Origin: Polynucleobacter bastaniensis
Lineage (GTDB): Bacteria; Pseudomonadota; Gammaproteobacteria; Burkholderiales; Burkholderiaceae
NCBI RefSeq assembly: GCF_018882205.1
Contig: NZ_JACVOU010000002.1
Location: 1-64,000 of the forward strand
Direction: 5' to 3'
DNA: 64,000 nucleotides
Positions 1 to 8,527 of the stretch are shown here, in pieces (position 1 is the stretch's first letter; the number at the start of each line of letters is the position of its first letter). Both the position numbers and the translations under genes were made by a program. The notes beneath the pieces are model-generated. The model saw only the letters and a program-made list of their open reading frames with translations. It was not told the origin of the DNA and did not search any database.

Positions 1-24
1 TGAACTGACCCCATAAAGTTGGAC
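1..24. repeat. IS3-family terminal inverted repeat (left)
   Basis: It begins TGAACTGACCCC and pairs with 1419-1442 with two mismatches. It lies just past the orfB stop, so it is the transposase-distal end. Confidence 0.85.
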
Positions 25-31
25 AGTTTAG

Positions 32-823
32 TTAGGTTAGCACGAGGGATTGAGTTCGGTATTGCACCGGGCTCAATCCCTTTAGTTTTTGTTTGATCCG
101 ATCATGGTTGTAGTAATGGATGTATTCCTTTAGCTGCGCCTTAAAGGATTGAACACTTTCAAACTTCTTTCGGTAAAAGAACTCGGTCTTCATAATCCCA
201 AACCAGTTTTCCATCACCGCGTTATCTAAGCAATTACCTTTTCTAGACATGCTTTGGGTAATACCTTGTTTCTTTAATGCCTGTTGATAAAGCCCCATCT
301 GATATTGCCAGCCCTGATCTGAGTGCAACATGGGTTTATCTTTTAGCCCCAGTTGTTTAAATGCGCTTTTGAGCATCTGCATCACTGAGCTAATCTGTGG
401 CCGATCAGCAATCTCATAGGAGACGATCTCTAGGTTATATAAATCTAAGATCGGTGAGAGATACACCTTCTCACCCTTGATATTGAACTCGGTGACATCG
501 GTCACCCACTTTTGATTAGGCTTGCTTGCTCCAAAGTTACGCTCTAATAAATTGGGAGCCGCTTTACCAATATTCGCCTTAAAGGACTGGTATCGCTTAG
601 GCCTCACAGTCGATTTAAGTCCTAGCTGAGTCATGAGCTTTTGTACTGTCTTGTGGTTTAAATATTGCCGTTGATTGCGCAGCTCTAAATGCACCCGCCG
701 ATAGCCATAACGCCCCTGGTGGGCATTAAAGATCTGGGTAATGCGATCTTTAGCCAACTCATAAGGATCGGGTTCATGACTACTACTGGCTTTAAGCCAG
801 TAGTAGTAAACGCTTTTAGCCAT
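32..823 (-). CDS. IS3-family transposase OrfB (DDE integrase domain)
   Basis: This is the catalytic half of the IS3 transposase, 263 aa from its own ATG. An HTH_21-like start (residues about 1-60) is followed by an rve integrase core. DDE residues are visible: the D of WVTDVTEFN, the D of LHSDQGWQY and the E of NAVMENWFG. The C-terminus KLKGLSPVQYRTQ is typical of the family. The frame stays open upstream to about 897, 74 nt before this ATG, and overlaps the end of orfA. The functional protein is therefore probably an OrfAB fusion of about 450 aa made by -1 frameshifting. No inactivating change is seen. Confidence 0.93.
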   Translation of the reverse strand: MAKSVYYYWLKASSSHEPDPYELAKDRITQIFNAHQGRYGYRRVHLELRNQRQYLNHKTVQKLMTQLGLKSTVRPKRYQSFKANIGKAAPNLLERNFGASKPNQKWVTDVTEFNIKGEKVYLSPILDLYNLEIVSYEIADRPQISSVMQMLKSAFKQLGLKDKPMLHSDQGWQYQMGLYQQALKKQGITQSMSRKGNCLDNAVMENWFGIMKTEFFYRKKFESVQSFKAQLKEYIHYYNHDRIKQKLKGLSPVQYRTQSLVLT

Positions 824-876
824 TTTGGCGATGAGTAGTAAATCTAGTAAACGGTAATGCGGCCTTAGCTCAGTAA

Positions 877-1389
877 TTACTTGGGCTTGCTCTCTTTTGC
901 TGCTTTGCTCTGAGCTAAGGCTTCTAACTTTTTTAAGTAGGCAGCCTCCGTTTCGGCATACTCCAAACGTCGTCGCAACTCTGCCGGCGTGAGTTCTGAG
1001 ATAGGCTTTTTGAGTAATGCTTTGATATTAAATTGGGACATAGGCGGTTGTCCTCTCTGTCGATTGGCAAGGGCTGTAATACCGCCTTCATTGTAGAGTT
1101 TTTGCCATTGCAAAATCGAACCCATACTACCAATCCCAAAGTGGGCAGCAGCTGGCCTAGCTGATATCTGATGCACAGCCATGTACTCGAGCACCTGCAG
1201 TTTGAACTGCTGGGGATAGCGTTGGTATCTGGGATTGAGGCCGCTATGGCCATGTGCTTGATAAGCTAAGGCCCATTTGCGGACATCTGAGTGACTGATC
1301 TCAAATAGGTGACTTACCCGCTTAAGACCGCCTGACTCTAAAAACTCTTTAACCACCTTTAGCTTGAACTGCTTGCTGTACTTGCTCAT
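877..1389 (-). CDS. IS3-family transposase OrfA (helix-turn-helix)
   Basis: This 170-aa DNA-binding subunit carries two successive helix-turn-helix segments (about residues 5-45 and 60-105), followed by a Leu/Glu-rich C-terminal helix (RRRLEYAETEAAYLKKLEAL) of the leucine-zipper type found in IS150-like OrfA proteins. It would bind the inverted repeats. The gene lies upstream of orfB on the same strand and ends inside the open orfB frame, as needed for programmed frameshifting. Confidence 0.9.
   Translation of the reverse strand: MSKYSKQFKLKVVKEFLESGGLKRVSHLFEISHSDVRKWALAYQAHGHSGLNPRYQRYPQQFKLQVLEYMAVHQISARPAAAHFGIGSMGSILQWQKLYNEGGITALANRQRGQPPMSQFNIKALLKKPISELTPAELRRRLEYAETEAAYLKKLEALAQSKAAKESKPK
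892..900 (-). promoter_or_regulatory. Predicted -1 programmed frameshift site (A-AAA-G)
   Basis: On the minus strand orfA reads gca-aaa-gag here, an A_AAA_G slippery heptad core six codons before its stop. A -1 slip enters a frame that continues without a stop (residues KREQAQVITELR) into orfB. This is the standard way IS3 elements make OrfAB; the event itself is inferred. Confidence 0.65.
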
Positions 1390-1418
1390 AAAACAAAACC
1401 CCCTTGGTTGGACATAAC

Positions 1419-1442
1419 GTCCAACTTTTGGGGGTCAGTTCA
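1419..1442. repeat. IS3-family terminal inverted repeat (right)
   Basis: It ends GGGGGTCAGTTCA and is the reverse complement of 1-24 apart from two bases. It lies upstream of orfA, so the transposase promoter must overlap or adjoin it. Chromosomal sequence resumes at 1443. Confidence 0.85.
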
Positions 1443-1484
1443 ACCGGGTGGTTTTTTCATGTGGATCGGTGTACAAAAGAGAAC

Positions 1485-2225
1485 ATGAAGCTAGTACAAA
1501 TAATCTTTTTTATTGGGATTGCGTTCTCTAATTTAGTGAGTGCGCAGATTTTTGATGTTCCGTACAAGGATGATCCACCCACAAGAACGCTACTGGTACC
1601 GACACCAAAGGCAAAGGCCGTAGTTTTATTGTTTCCTGGTGGCGGTGGTATGTTGCGTCTTCAGGATGATGGATCCAGCACTAACTTCCATACTTTCGTG
1701 CGCTCAAAGAATTTATGGGCTCAATACGGAATAGATGCCATATTGGTTGATACGCCCTATGATTTAGGGGGCGGAATGAGAAACTCCAGATCTATTAGAA
1801 ATCACCAGCAAAGAATTTTGAATGTTGTGCGCTATTACAAAGAGAAGCTCAATTTACCAATTTGGATTTTTGGTCACAGTATGGGGACTGTGAGTGTTAC
1901 AGAGTTTGCGAATGGTGGAAAAGATCAGGCGGCGTTAATTTCCGGAGTTATTGTTGCCGGTACCTATCGCTCAGCTTCCATTGACTCGGATGTCACTATG
2001 CCGGTACAAGCCATTCATCATGTGGATGACGGCTGTGCAAGTACACCTTTTTCTACCTCAGAGGGAATTATTAAAAATAGACCCAGCAAATTTCCATCCC
2101 AGTTTGTTGCGATGGAGGGCGGTGTGAGCGAGGGTGATGTATGTGGCTCAAAGGCATACCACGGCTTTAATGAAAAGGAGCCTGAATTTATTAAGGCCGC
2201 AGCGCAATTTATCCTAAAGAACTAG
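1485..2225 (+). CDS. Secreted alpha/beta hydrolase-fold protein
   Basis: A protein of 246 aa with an N-terminal signal peptide (hydrophobic IIFFIGIAFSNLVSA, likely cut after VSA-Q). The rest resembles an alpha/beta hydrolase: an early strand with a glycine-rich turn (LLFPGGGGM), the nucleophile elbow GHSMGT with the catalytic Ser, an Asp candidate in HHVDDGC and a His in YHGF near the C-terminus. The substrate is unknown. The ATG at 1485 is chosen because the signal peptide begins there; longer in-frame starts would lie inside the IS. Only 42 bp separate the IS end from the start, so the native promoter may have been displaced. Confidence 0.75.
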   Translation: MKLVQIIFFIGIAFSNLVSAQIFDVPYKDDPPTRTLLVPTPKAKAVVLLFPGGGGMLRLQDDGSSTNFHTFVRSKNLWAQYGIDAILVDTPYDLGGGMRNSRSIRNHQQRILNVVRYYKEKLNLPIWIFGHSMGTVSVTEFANGGKDQAALISGVIVAGTYRSASIDSDVTMPVQAIHHVDDGCASTPFSTSEGIIKNRPSKFPSQFVAMEGGVSEGDVCGSKAYHGFNEKEPEFIKAAAQFILKN

Positions 2226-2230
2226 ATGCT

Positions 2231-2686
2231 CTACCTTTTAGGCAATCCCTGAATGGTCGTGCCGGGTGCGATGACTCTCTCGGAGAACCACTGTTTATTC
2301 ATCTCAAGTGCATAACGCACTGCTACCTTAGGGCAGTGGTTGTTGGTAGTCTCCGCCTGCATCTCTTCGATGTTCACAATCTTGCCGTCATCAGCAATGA
2401 AAGCAATCGATAGAGGAATTTTTGTGTTGTTCATCCAGAAGCAATGCCCTGCTTTTTGCTCAAAGATAAAAAGCATGCCGGAGTTAGTAGGCATGCTGGT
2501 GCGATTCATGAGTCCGACCTCGCGCGCTTTGGGTGTATTGGCTAACTCTGCCTGAATACGATAGATGCCTGTCTTAAGCTCAACTATAGGCAAGCCGACA
2601 TTCTGTTGTGCAAACGATAGCGCTGAAAAGATTCCAGAAATTGCTGCCAGTGAAAAGATCCATTGTTTGATGTTGGGTAAACGCAT
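2231..2686 (-). CDS. DUF192 family exported protein
   Basis: A 151-aa protein with a cleavable signal peptide (residues about 1-26, ending SFA-QQ) and one DUF192 domain. Family hallmarks are visible: EVGLMNRTSMP, GMLFIFE, FWMNNTKIPLSIAFI and a late RYALEMN. DUF192 proteins are small periplasmic beta-rich proteins of unknown biochemical role. The gene is convergent with the hydrolase gene, 5 bp away, and lies downstream of the cold-shock gene, separated from it by a terminator. Confidence 0.85.
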   Translation of the reverse strand: MRLPNIKQWIFSLAAISGIFSALSFAQQNVGLPIVELKTGIYRIQAELANTPKAREVGLMNRTSMPTNSGMLFIFEQKAGHCFWMNNTKIPLSIAFIADDGKIVNIEEMQAETTNNHCPKVAVRYALEMNKQWFSERVIAPGTTIQGLPKR

Positions 2687-2756
2687 AGTGGTTTCAGGAG
2701 TAGGTGAGTGGAGGTAATTCTATGGCAGTGCTAGCAAGACAAGAAAATACAGGCAA

Positions 2757-2795
2757 AAAAAAACCCAGGAACAAGTCCTGAGTTTTAGTAATGAT
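2757..2795 (-). terminator. Rho-independent terminator of the cold-shock gene
   Basis: On the minus strand a stem CTCAGGA/TCCTGGG with a short loop is followed by a run of nine T. It sits just beyond the stop of the cold-shock gene. Confidence 0.75.
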
Positions 2796-2805
2796 CTAAA
2801 GCAGA

Positions 2806-3009
2806 TTAAGCTGCTTGAATATTAGTAGCTTGTTTGCCCTTAGGACCTTGGGTAATATCAAACGTTACCTTTTGGTTTTCCTTGAGTGTTTTAAACCCAG
2901 GCATTGTGATTGCGCTGAAATGCGCAAACAACTCTTCTTCACCATCATCAGGTTTGATAAAGCCAAAACCTTTTGCATCATTGAACCACTTAACAATTCC
3001 GGTCGCCAT
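2806..3009 (-). CDS. Cold-shock protein (CspA family)
   Basis: A 67-aa single cold-shock domain, the usual length. RNP1 (KGFGFI) and RNP2-like (LFAHFSAI) motifs are present. Such proteins are RNA chaperones that melt mRNA structure in the cytoplasm. The gene stands alone with its own terminator and is divergent from clpS. It has a long upstream gap compatible with the long 5' leader known for csp genes. Which paralogue it is cannot be told from the sequence. Confidence 0.95.
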   Translation of the reverse strand: MATGIVKWFNDAKGFGFIKPDDGEEELFAHFSAITMPGFKTLKENQKVTFDITQGPKGKQATNIQAA

Positions 3010-3293
3010 GCGAACTCCATTACATAAACTTAAAACAACCGTGATGAGGGTGAATACTTTTTAATCAGTCTCGCTCTACAACACGCCTAAATAGGACCTC
3101 AAACGAAGCCTACCCCTGATTGTTTGCCCTTTATGGTGGGGTGTCAAGGGGTTGGGTAGATATAGTTGCTCTTTAAACCCCCTTTTTATATCGAAAAATG
3201 CCCCAATATAGTATTTAAGGCACTTTATTGATGGTTTTTTTGCAACAAAGCTCTTAAATCCCAATTTTTACATCTGTGTTTAGAATGTTTCAT
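3010..3293. promoter_or_regulatory. Divergent csp / clpS intergenic region
   Basis: This 284-bp gene-free stretch separates divergent csp and clpS. On the minus strand a TACTAT hexamer at 3213-3208 would give the csp mRNA a leader of about 190 nt, as is common for cold-shock genes. On the plus strand TAGAAT at 3281-3286 lies 7 nt before the clpS ATG. Convincing -35 boxes were not found for either, so both promoters are tentative. Confidence 0.4.
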
Positions 3294-3641
3294 ATGAGTC
3301 GTACAACGAAAAATCCAACGGTTGGCAATCCAAACAACCCCCACATTGAGGACACCATTCTTCTCGAAAAGCAGGCCGAGAAACTTAAGTCGCCTTCGAT
3401 GTATAAAGTTTTACTATTAAATGACGATTACACGCCAATGGAATTTGTGGTCATGGTCATTCAGGAGTATTTTAATAAGGATCATGAGACAGCTACACGG
3501 ATCATGTTGCAGGTTCATTTGGTTGGCAAAGGTATTTGCGGTTTATTTACACGTGATGTTGCAGCAACAAAAGTGCATCAAGTTATCGAGCTCTCGCGCG
3601 AAGCGGGTCACCCACTACAGTGCACTATGGAGGAAGCATGA
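3294..3641 (+). CDS. clpS: ATP-dependent Clp protease adaptor ClpS
   Basis: A 115-aa adaptor that hands N-degron substrates to ClpA. The core is intact: [16 protein letters not shown] (binding-pocket N-D-D and M), a [22 protein letters not shown] segment and a C-terminal [19 protein letters not shown] end. The ATG at 3294 is preferred because the N-terminus then resembles other ClpS proteins and a -10-like TAGAAT ends 7 nt before it. GTG 3276 and ATG 3285 are possible but have no ribosome-binding site. Its TGA overlaps the clpA ATG, so the two are coupled. Confidence 0.93.
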   Translation: MSRTTKNPTVGNPNNPHIEDTILLEKQAEKLKSPSMYKVLLLNDDYTPMEFVVMVIQEYFNKDHETATRIMLQVHLVGKGICGLFTRDVAATKVHQVIELSREAGHPLQCTMEEA

Positions 3642-5944
3642 TTGCCCAGGAATTAGAAGTCAGTTTGCATATGGCGTTTGTTGATGCGCGAGCTTCAAGA
3701 CATGAATTTATTACGGTGGAGCATTTACTCGCTGCCCTACTAGACAATGCGACCGCGGTTGAGGTTTTAAAAGCCTGCGCTGTCAATATTGCTGAGCTTC
3801 GTACCCAGCTCAAAAATTTTATTAACGACAATACGCCTGTGGTTCCGGGTAACGATGAAGTTGATACCCAGCCAACTCTGGGTTTTCAGCGAGTGATCCA
3901 GCGCGCCATCATGCACGTACAATCTACTTCAAATGGGAAGAAAGAGGTTACGGGGGCAAATGTACTCGTAGCTATCTTTGGTGAAAAAGATTCTCATGCG
4001 GTGTATTTCTTGCAGCAGCAAGGTGTCACTCGTTTGGATGTGGTTAACTTTATTAGCCACGGTGTACGTAAAGATCAAGCCGAGAGCGTGAAGCCTGCTG
4101 AGGCAACCCAAGAGACCGAGGATGCCTCGTCTGGCGGCAAAGAGAGCCCTTTAGAGCAATATACCCAGAACCTTAATGTGCTGGCAAAGCAGGGCAAGAT
4201 TGATCCGCTCATCGGTCGCGATAGCGAAGTTGAGCGTGTGATTCAGGTGCTGTGCCGTCGTCGCAAAAATAATCCGCTACTGGTGGGTGAGGCGGGCGTC
4301 GGTAAGACTGCGATTGCTGAAGGCTTGGCTTGGAGAATTGTGAAGGGTGATGTCCCTGAGATCTTGGCCGATGCCACAGTCTATTCATTGGATATGGGCG
4401 CACTATTGGCGGGTACTAAGTACCGCGGAGATTTTGAGCAGCGCTTGAAAAGTGTTCTTAAGTCTTTAAAGGACAGTGCCCATGGTGTTTTATTTATCGA
4501 TGAGATTCATACCTTAATTGGTGCGGGTGCTGCATCGGGCGGCACATTGGATGCGAGCAATTTACTAAAGCCTGCGCTATCAAATGGTCAGCTCAAGTGC
4601 ATCGGTGCAACCACTTTTACTGAGTACCGCGGTATTTTCGAAAAAGATGCAGCTCTTTCACGTCGCTTCCAGAAAGTGGATGTGGTTGAGCCAACCGTCG
4701 ATCAGACCGTGCAAATCTTGCGTGGTTTAAAGTCACGCTTCGAAGAGCATCACGGTGTTAAGTACGCTTCCGCTGCATTGGTAGCCGCAGCTGAATTATC
4801 TTCACGCTATATCAATGATCGCCATTTGCCAGATAAGGCAATTGATGTGATTGATGAGGCGGGTGCAGCGCAACGCATTCTGCCGAAGTCCAAACAGAAG
4901 AAAACCATTGGCCGTCCAGAGATTGAAGAGATCGTCGCAAAAATCGCCCGTATACCGCCACAATCTGTCACGGTGGACGATCGTAGCAAGCTTCAAACCT
5001 TAGATCGGGATATTAAGAGCGTGGTGTTTGGTCAAGATCCTGCCATTGAGGCTCTAGCGAGTGCTATTAAGATGACTCGTGCTGGTCTTGGCAAGATTGA
5101 TAGACCGATTGGCTCATTCTTATTTTCCGGCCCTACTGGTGTCGGTAAGACCGAGGTTGCCAAGCAACTTGCTTATATCTTAGGTATTGAGCTTCTCCGC
5201 TTTGATATGTCCGAGTATATGGAGCGTCATGCGGTCAGCCGTTTAATTGGCGCGCCTCCAGGATATGTCGGCTTTGATCAAGGTGGCTTACTTACTGAGG
5301 CTGTTAACAAGAAGCCGCATTGCGTTCTCTTGCTTGATGAGGTTGAAAAAGCACACCCAGATATTTTCAATATTCTCTTGCAGGTCATGGATCACGGTAC
5401 TCTCACGGACAACAATGGTCGCAAGACTGACTTCCGTAATGTCATCATCATCATGACAACGAATGCTGGCGCTGAAGCAATGCAGAAGTCCACTATCGGC
5501 TTTACTAATGCGCGTGAGTCTGGTGATGAGATGGCGGACATCAAGAAGTTCTTTACGCCAGAGTTCCGCAATCGTTTAGATGCGATTGTTTCTTTCAAGG
5601 CGCTGGATGAGACCATCATCATGCGCGTGGTAGATAAGTTCCTGATGCAGTTAGAAGAGCAACTCCATGAGAAGAAGGTGGATGCTACATTTAGCTCAGC
5701 GTTGCGTGCTCATTTAGCTAAGCATGGATTTGATCCGCTCATGGGTGCAAGACCAATGCAACGCATCATTCAAGATACGGTTCGCAAAGCACTTGCTGAC
5801 GAATTGCTATTTGGCAAATTAGCGCAGGGTGGTCATGTGGACGTCGACATTGATGCTGATGGCAAAGTTCAGCTTCAGTTTGATGCCCCAGTAGTTCCGG
5901 GTAAGCGGCCAAAAGCTGATGTAGCTCCGGTTGAAGAAATTTGA
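3638..5944 (+). CDS. clpA: ATP-dependent Clp protease ATP-binding subunit ClpA
   Basis: A 768-aa Hsp100 unfoldase for ClpP. Order of domains: N-terminal Clp_N repeat (about 1-145); AAA1 with Walker [10 protein letters not shown] and Walker [12 protein letters not shown]2 with Walker [10 protein letters not shown] and Walker [11 protein letters not shown]-terminal D2-small domain ([15 protein letters not shown]). No coiled-coil middle domain is present, which separates ClpA from ClpB. The start ATG overlaps the clpS stop (ATGA). The tail after GFDP is Lys/Asp/Val-rich. Length is normal. Confidence 0.97.
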   Translation: MIAQELEVSLHMAFVDARASRHEFITVEHLLAALLDNATAVEVLKACAVNIAELRTQLKNFINDNTPVVPGNDEVDTQPTLGFQRVIQRAIMHVQSTSNGKKEVTGANVLVAIFGEKDSHAVYFLQQQGVTRLDVVNFISHGVRKDQAESVKPAEATQETEDASSGGKESPLEQYTQNLNVLAKQGKIDPLIGRDSEVERVIQVLCRRRKNNPLLVGEAGVGKTAIAEGLAWRIVKGDVPEILADATVYSLDMGALLAGTKYRGDFEQRLKSVLKSLKDSAHGVLFIDEIHTLIGAGAASGGTLDASNLLKPALSNGQLKCIGATTFTEYRGIFEKDAALSRRFQKVDVVEPTVDQTVQILRGLKSRFEEHHGVKYASAALVAAAELSSRYINDRHLPDKAIDVIDEAGAAQRILPKSKQKKTIGRPEIEEIVAKIARIPPQSVTVDDRSKLQTLDRDIKSVVFGQDPAIEALASAIKMTRAGLGKIDRPIGSFLFSGPTGVGKTEVAKQLAYILGIELLRFDMSEYMERHAVSRLIGAPPGYVGFDQGGLLTEAVNKKPHCVLLLDEVEKAHPDIFNILLQVMDHGTLTDNNGRKTDFRNVIIIMTTNAGAEAMQKSTIGFTNARESGDEMADIKKFFTPEFRNRLDAIVSFKALDETIIMRVVDKFLMQLEEQLHEKKVDATFSSALRAHLAKHGFDPLMGARPMQRIIQDTVRKALADELLFGKLAQGGHVDVDIDADGKVQLQFDAPVVPGKRPKADVAPVEEI

Positions 5945-5973
5945 TGCTTCTGAAGTCTGGATGATCTAGTTAG

Positions 5974-6024
5974 GAAAAGCTGAAGGGATTGAGCTTGGTG
6001 CAATACCAAGTTCAATCCCTCAAC
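5974..6024 (+). pseudogene. Relic of an IS3-family transposase C-terminus
   Basis: Read on the plus strand, this stretch encodes EKLKGLSLVQYQVQSLN. That matches the end of the OrfB at 32-823 (KLKGLSPVQYRTQSL) in 12 of 15 residues, and 32 of 37 bases match over the core. No inverted repeat or further transposase sequence follows, so only the tail remains. It begins about 30 bp after the clpA stop. Confidence 0.6.
5984..6020 (+). terminator. Hairpin behind clpA, probable terminator
   Basis: A 16-bp stem (5984-5999 with 6005-6020, one G-U) closes on the 5-nt loop GCAAT. It lies 40 bp past clpA and is followed by CAACCATTTTTATT, a weak T tract. The stem is built from the IS3 transposase relic; the same hairpin occurs inside orfB at 45-81. 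The terminator function is inferred. Confidence 0.5.
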
Positions 6025-6072
6025 CATTTTTATTGGTGCCAGCTTCGATAGGCACTACTAGAGCTTAATTGC

Positions 6073-6960
6073 TTACTCGGCAATAAACATATTTTCTAGT
6101 TTTCCAATTCCGCCCATTTCAACCACAACCACATCACCGTTTACTAAATATTTTGGTGGTTTAAATCCAATGCCAACTCCAACTGGGGTGCCGGTAGCAA
6201 TGAGATCGCCTGGATACAGCGTGATGCCAGCTGAAACTGTAGCAATCATATTGGGAATATCAAAAATCAAATCCTTAGTATTGGAATTTTGTCGCAATTC
6301 TCCATTGACCCAGCATTTGACAGATATATCGTTTGCATCTATTTGATCTGCTGTCACAACCCAAGGGCCCATGGGACAGAAGGTATCAAAACTCTTTCCC
6401 AGAAACCACTGTTTATGACGTTGTTGCCAGTCGCGAGCAGTGACATCGTTGATTGCGGTGTAACCCCAAACATGGTTCATTGCATCTGCTTCGCTGATAC
6501 CTTTGCCACCCTTACCAATCACAATGGTTAGCTCAGCCTCGTAATCAATGGCTGTGGATATGGCAGTAGGAATGATGACATTCGTGTTGGGGCCAGTTAC
6601 GGATTCTGGTGGTTTGGTAAAGAATATGGCGTGACTAGGAATATCTTCCCCCGGTTTTGCACTGCTATCAAAACCGCTATTGAAAAATTCTTTGGCATGC
6701 TCATGGTAATTTTTACCAACGCAAAAAATATTTCTGCGGGGTCTAGGAACTGGAGCCAGTAGTCGAATATCGCTAAATGCATAAGTAGCTATCGGTCTTG
6801 GTAATTGACCTTTTAAATCAGCACGCAAAAGAGCGACGACACCATCCTCGCTAAGGTTCACTCCAAGATCAAATTCTTCAACTGTTGTGCCATCGGATGA
6901 AATCAATCCAACCCGTGTTTTGCTGGGCTCGCTAATCAAAGAAAAGGCTGCATATCTCAT
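6073..6960 (-). CDS. Fumarylacetoacetate hydrolase family protein
   Basis: A 295-aa enzyme of the FAH superfamily. A small N-terminal domain (1-80) precedes the FAH fold, which has metal ligands in DYEAELTIVIG and VWGYTAINDVTARDWQ and the conserved ATGTPVGVG segment. Family members hydrolyse or decarboxylate acylpyruvates and 2-oxo-alkenoates from aromatic degradation using Mg or Mn. The exact substrate cannot be read from sequence. It is divergent from a Bug-type substrate-binding protein (109-bp gap), so it may act on an imported organic acid. Confidence 0.85.
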   Translation of the reverse strand: MRYAAFSLISEPSKTRVGLISSDGTTVEEFDLGVNLSEDGVVALLRADLKGQLPRPIATYAFSDIRLLAPVPRPRRNIFCVGKNYHEHAKEFFNSGFDSSAKPGEDIPSHAIFFTKPPESVTGPNTNVIIPTAISTAIDYEAELTIVIGKGGKGISEADAMNHVWGYTAINDVTARDWQQRHKQWFLGKSFDTFCPMGPWVVTADQIDANDISVKCWVNGELRQNSNTKDLIFDIPNMIATVSAGITLYPGDLIATGTPVGVGIGFKPPKYLVNGDVVVVEMGGIGKLENMFIAE

Positions 6961-7069
6961 ATTTTTTCTCCATTTGGGGTTTGTCTCTAGGAGCCCCCTT
7001 GTTTATTTAACTCAATCAAACTTATAGTAGGATAAATAATAACCACATAACTAATACGAAGAGGCAGAA

Positions 7070-8044
7070 ATGAATATTAGCCGCGATCTGATTTGCTTAG
7101 CTAGTTGCTTACTCTTGACTTCAGCATTTGCGCAAACATCTGAATCATGGCCCACAAAATCCATCAATATGGTCGTGCCATTTCCACCTGGCGGCGTAGC
7201 GGATACCGTGGGAAGGCCAGTTGCTGATGCTCTTTCCAGAATTCTAGGTCAACCAGTAGTTGTTGAGAACAAACCGGGTGCTGGCGGAGGAATTGGTATG
7301 GCGGCAGTAGCTAAATCGAAACCAGATGGTTACACCATCTTGATGGCCTTATCTTCAATCTCCATCATTCCTGAGGCGGATAAAATTGTTGGGCGTGAAC
7401 AATCTTTTCAGTTAAATCAATTAAAGCCAATAGCACGCTTTACCGCCGATCCGACCGTTTTAGTGGTTAGGGCAGATAGTCCATGGAAAGATTACAAGTC
7501 TTTTGTCGCCGCTATGCGCGCTAATCCTGGTAAATATAACTTCGGCTCTTCTGGGAATTACGGCACGATGCATGTGCCCATGGAAATGCTCAAGTCTTCC
7601 GAAAAGTTCTATATGGTCCATATACCTTACACAGGAGCAGGCCCAGCTATCGTGGGGCTATTAGGCGGTCATGTTGATGCAATTGCTACAGGACCTTCCT
7701 CAATTGTTTCTCAGATAAAAGCTGGCAAAGTCCGCGCTCTTGCCCATTGGGGGGATGGTAGATTGGCCAGCATGCCTGACGTGCCTAGCTTTAAGGAAAT
7801 GGGAGTGAAGATCGAATTTTCTCAATGGGCTGGGCTCTTTGTTCCTAGCACTACCCCAGAAAACATTACTAATCGCTTACGTGAAGCGGCCAAACAAGCC
7901 GCTAATGATGAGCGCGTTCGTTCGGTGATTAATACTGCTGGAAGCCCCATCCAATATCTAGATGCGCCTGAGTTCAAGGTTTACTGGGACAAAGAATCTT
8001 CTCAAATGAGTGACATCGTTAAGAAAATCGGTAAGGTGGAGTGA
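7070..8044 (+). CDS. Tripartite tricarboxylate transporter substrate-binding protein (Bug family)
   Basis: A 324-aa periplasmic binding protein. A signal peptide (LICLASCLLLTSAFA-QT) is followed by Bug/TctC signatures: PTKSINMVVPFPPGGVADTVGR, VENKPGAGGGIG and NFGSSGNYGTMHVPMEML. These proteins bind carboxylates for TctAB-type permeases. No permease lies next to it; the tctAB pair is 17 kb away, so it may be an orphan receptor or share that permease. Ribosome-binding site GAGG lies 6 nt before the ATG. Confidence 0.92.
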   Translation: MNISRDLICLASCLLLTSAFAQTSESWPTKSINMVVPFPPGGVADTVGRPVADALSRILGQPVVVENKPGAGGGIGMAAVAKSKPDGYTILMALSSISIIPEADKIVGREQSFQLNQLKPIARFTADPTVLVVRADSPWKDYKSFVAAMRANPGKYNFGSSGNYGTMHVPMEMLKSSEKFYMVHIPYTGAGPAIVGLLGGHVDAIATGPSSIVSQIKAGKVRALAHWGDGRLASMPDVPSFKEMGVKIEFSQWAGLFVPSTTPENITNRLREAAKQAANDERVRSVINTAGSPIQYLDAPEFKVYWDKESSQMSDIVKKIGKVE

Positions 8045-8050
8045 CAGTAA

Positions 8051-8500
8051 TTAACTGCGGCCTGTACTGCCAAACCCACCAGCCCCACGACTACTCTCAG
8101 TAAACTCCTCAACGACTTTGAGTTCCACTTGTTGTACTGGCATCACCACCAATTGGGCTAAGCGTTCCATGGGCTCTAATTTAAATGCTGTAGATCCACG
8201 ATTCCAAGTGCTCACCATGAGTTGGCCTTGGTAATCCGAATCGATCAATCCCACTAAGTTTCCGAGAACGATTCCATGCTTATGGCCAAGGCCAGAACGC
8301 GGCAGGATAAATGCAGCATAGCGTGGATCTTCTACATAAATCGCTAAACCTGTTGGCACGAGGACTGTTTGTCCAGGAGCAATTTCAATTGCTTCATCAA
8401 TGCAGGCGCGCAGATCTAATCCAGCACTACCAGGAGTTCCATATGCGGGTAATTGGTCGCGCATACGCTCATCGAGAATTTTGACTTGAAGTTGTTGCAT
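8051..8500 (-). CDS. dut: dUTP diphosphatase
   Basis: A 149-aa trimeric dUTPase that hydrolyses dUTP to dUMP and keeps uracil out of DNA. All motifs are visible: GSAGLDLRA (1), [11 protein letters not shown] (2), [13 protein letters not shown] (3), RLAQLVV (4) and the C-terminal GGFGSTGR arm (5). It is last in the minus-strand series ribF-ileS-lspA-coaBC-dut, 27 bp after coaBC, a pairing common in proteobacteria. Confidence 0.97.
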   Translation of the reverse strand: MQQLQVKILDERMRDQLPAYGTPGSAGLDLRACIDEAIEIAPGQTVLVPTGLAIYVEDPRYAAFILPRSGLGHKHGIVLGNLVGLIDSDYQGQLMVSTWNRGSTAFKLEPMERLAQLVVMPVQQVELKVVEEFTESSRGAGGFGSTGRS

Positions 8501-8527
8501 GGGATTTCCTAAAACTGGGTTTGAGTA

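Larger units (their letters stand above)
1..1442 (-). mobile_element. Complete IS3-family insertion sequence
   Basis: The element is bounded by 24-bp imperfect inverted repeats at 1-24 and 1419-1442 (22 of 24 match) that start TGAACTGACCCC. It carries two minus-strand ORFs, orfA and orfB, in different frames, with an A-AAA-G slippery site in the overlap, which is the IS3-family design. Both frames are open, so the copy looks active. Base 1 of the window is the outer end of the left repeat, so the left target flank and any target duplication cannot be seen. I infer the IS150-like subgroup from the two-domain OrfA; this is not certain. Confidence 0.9.
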
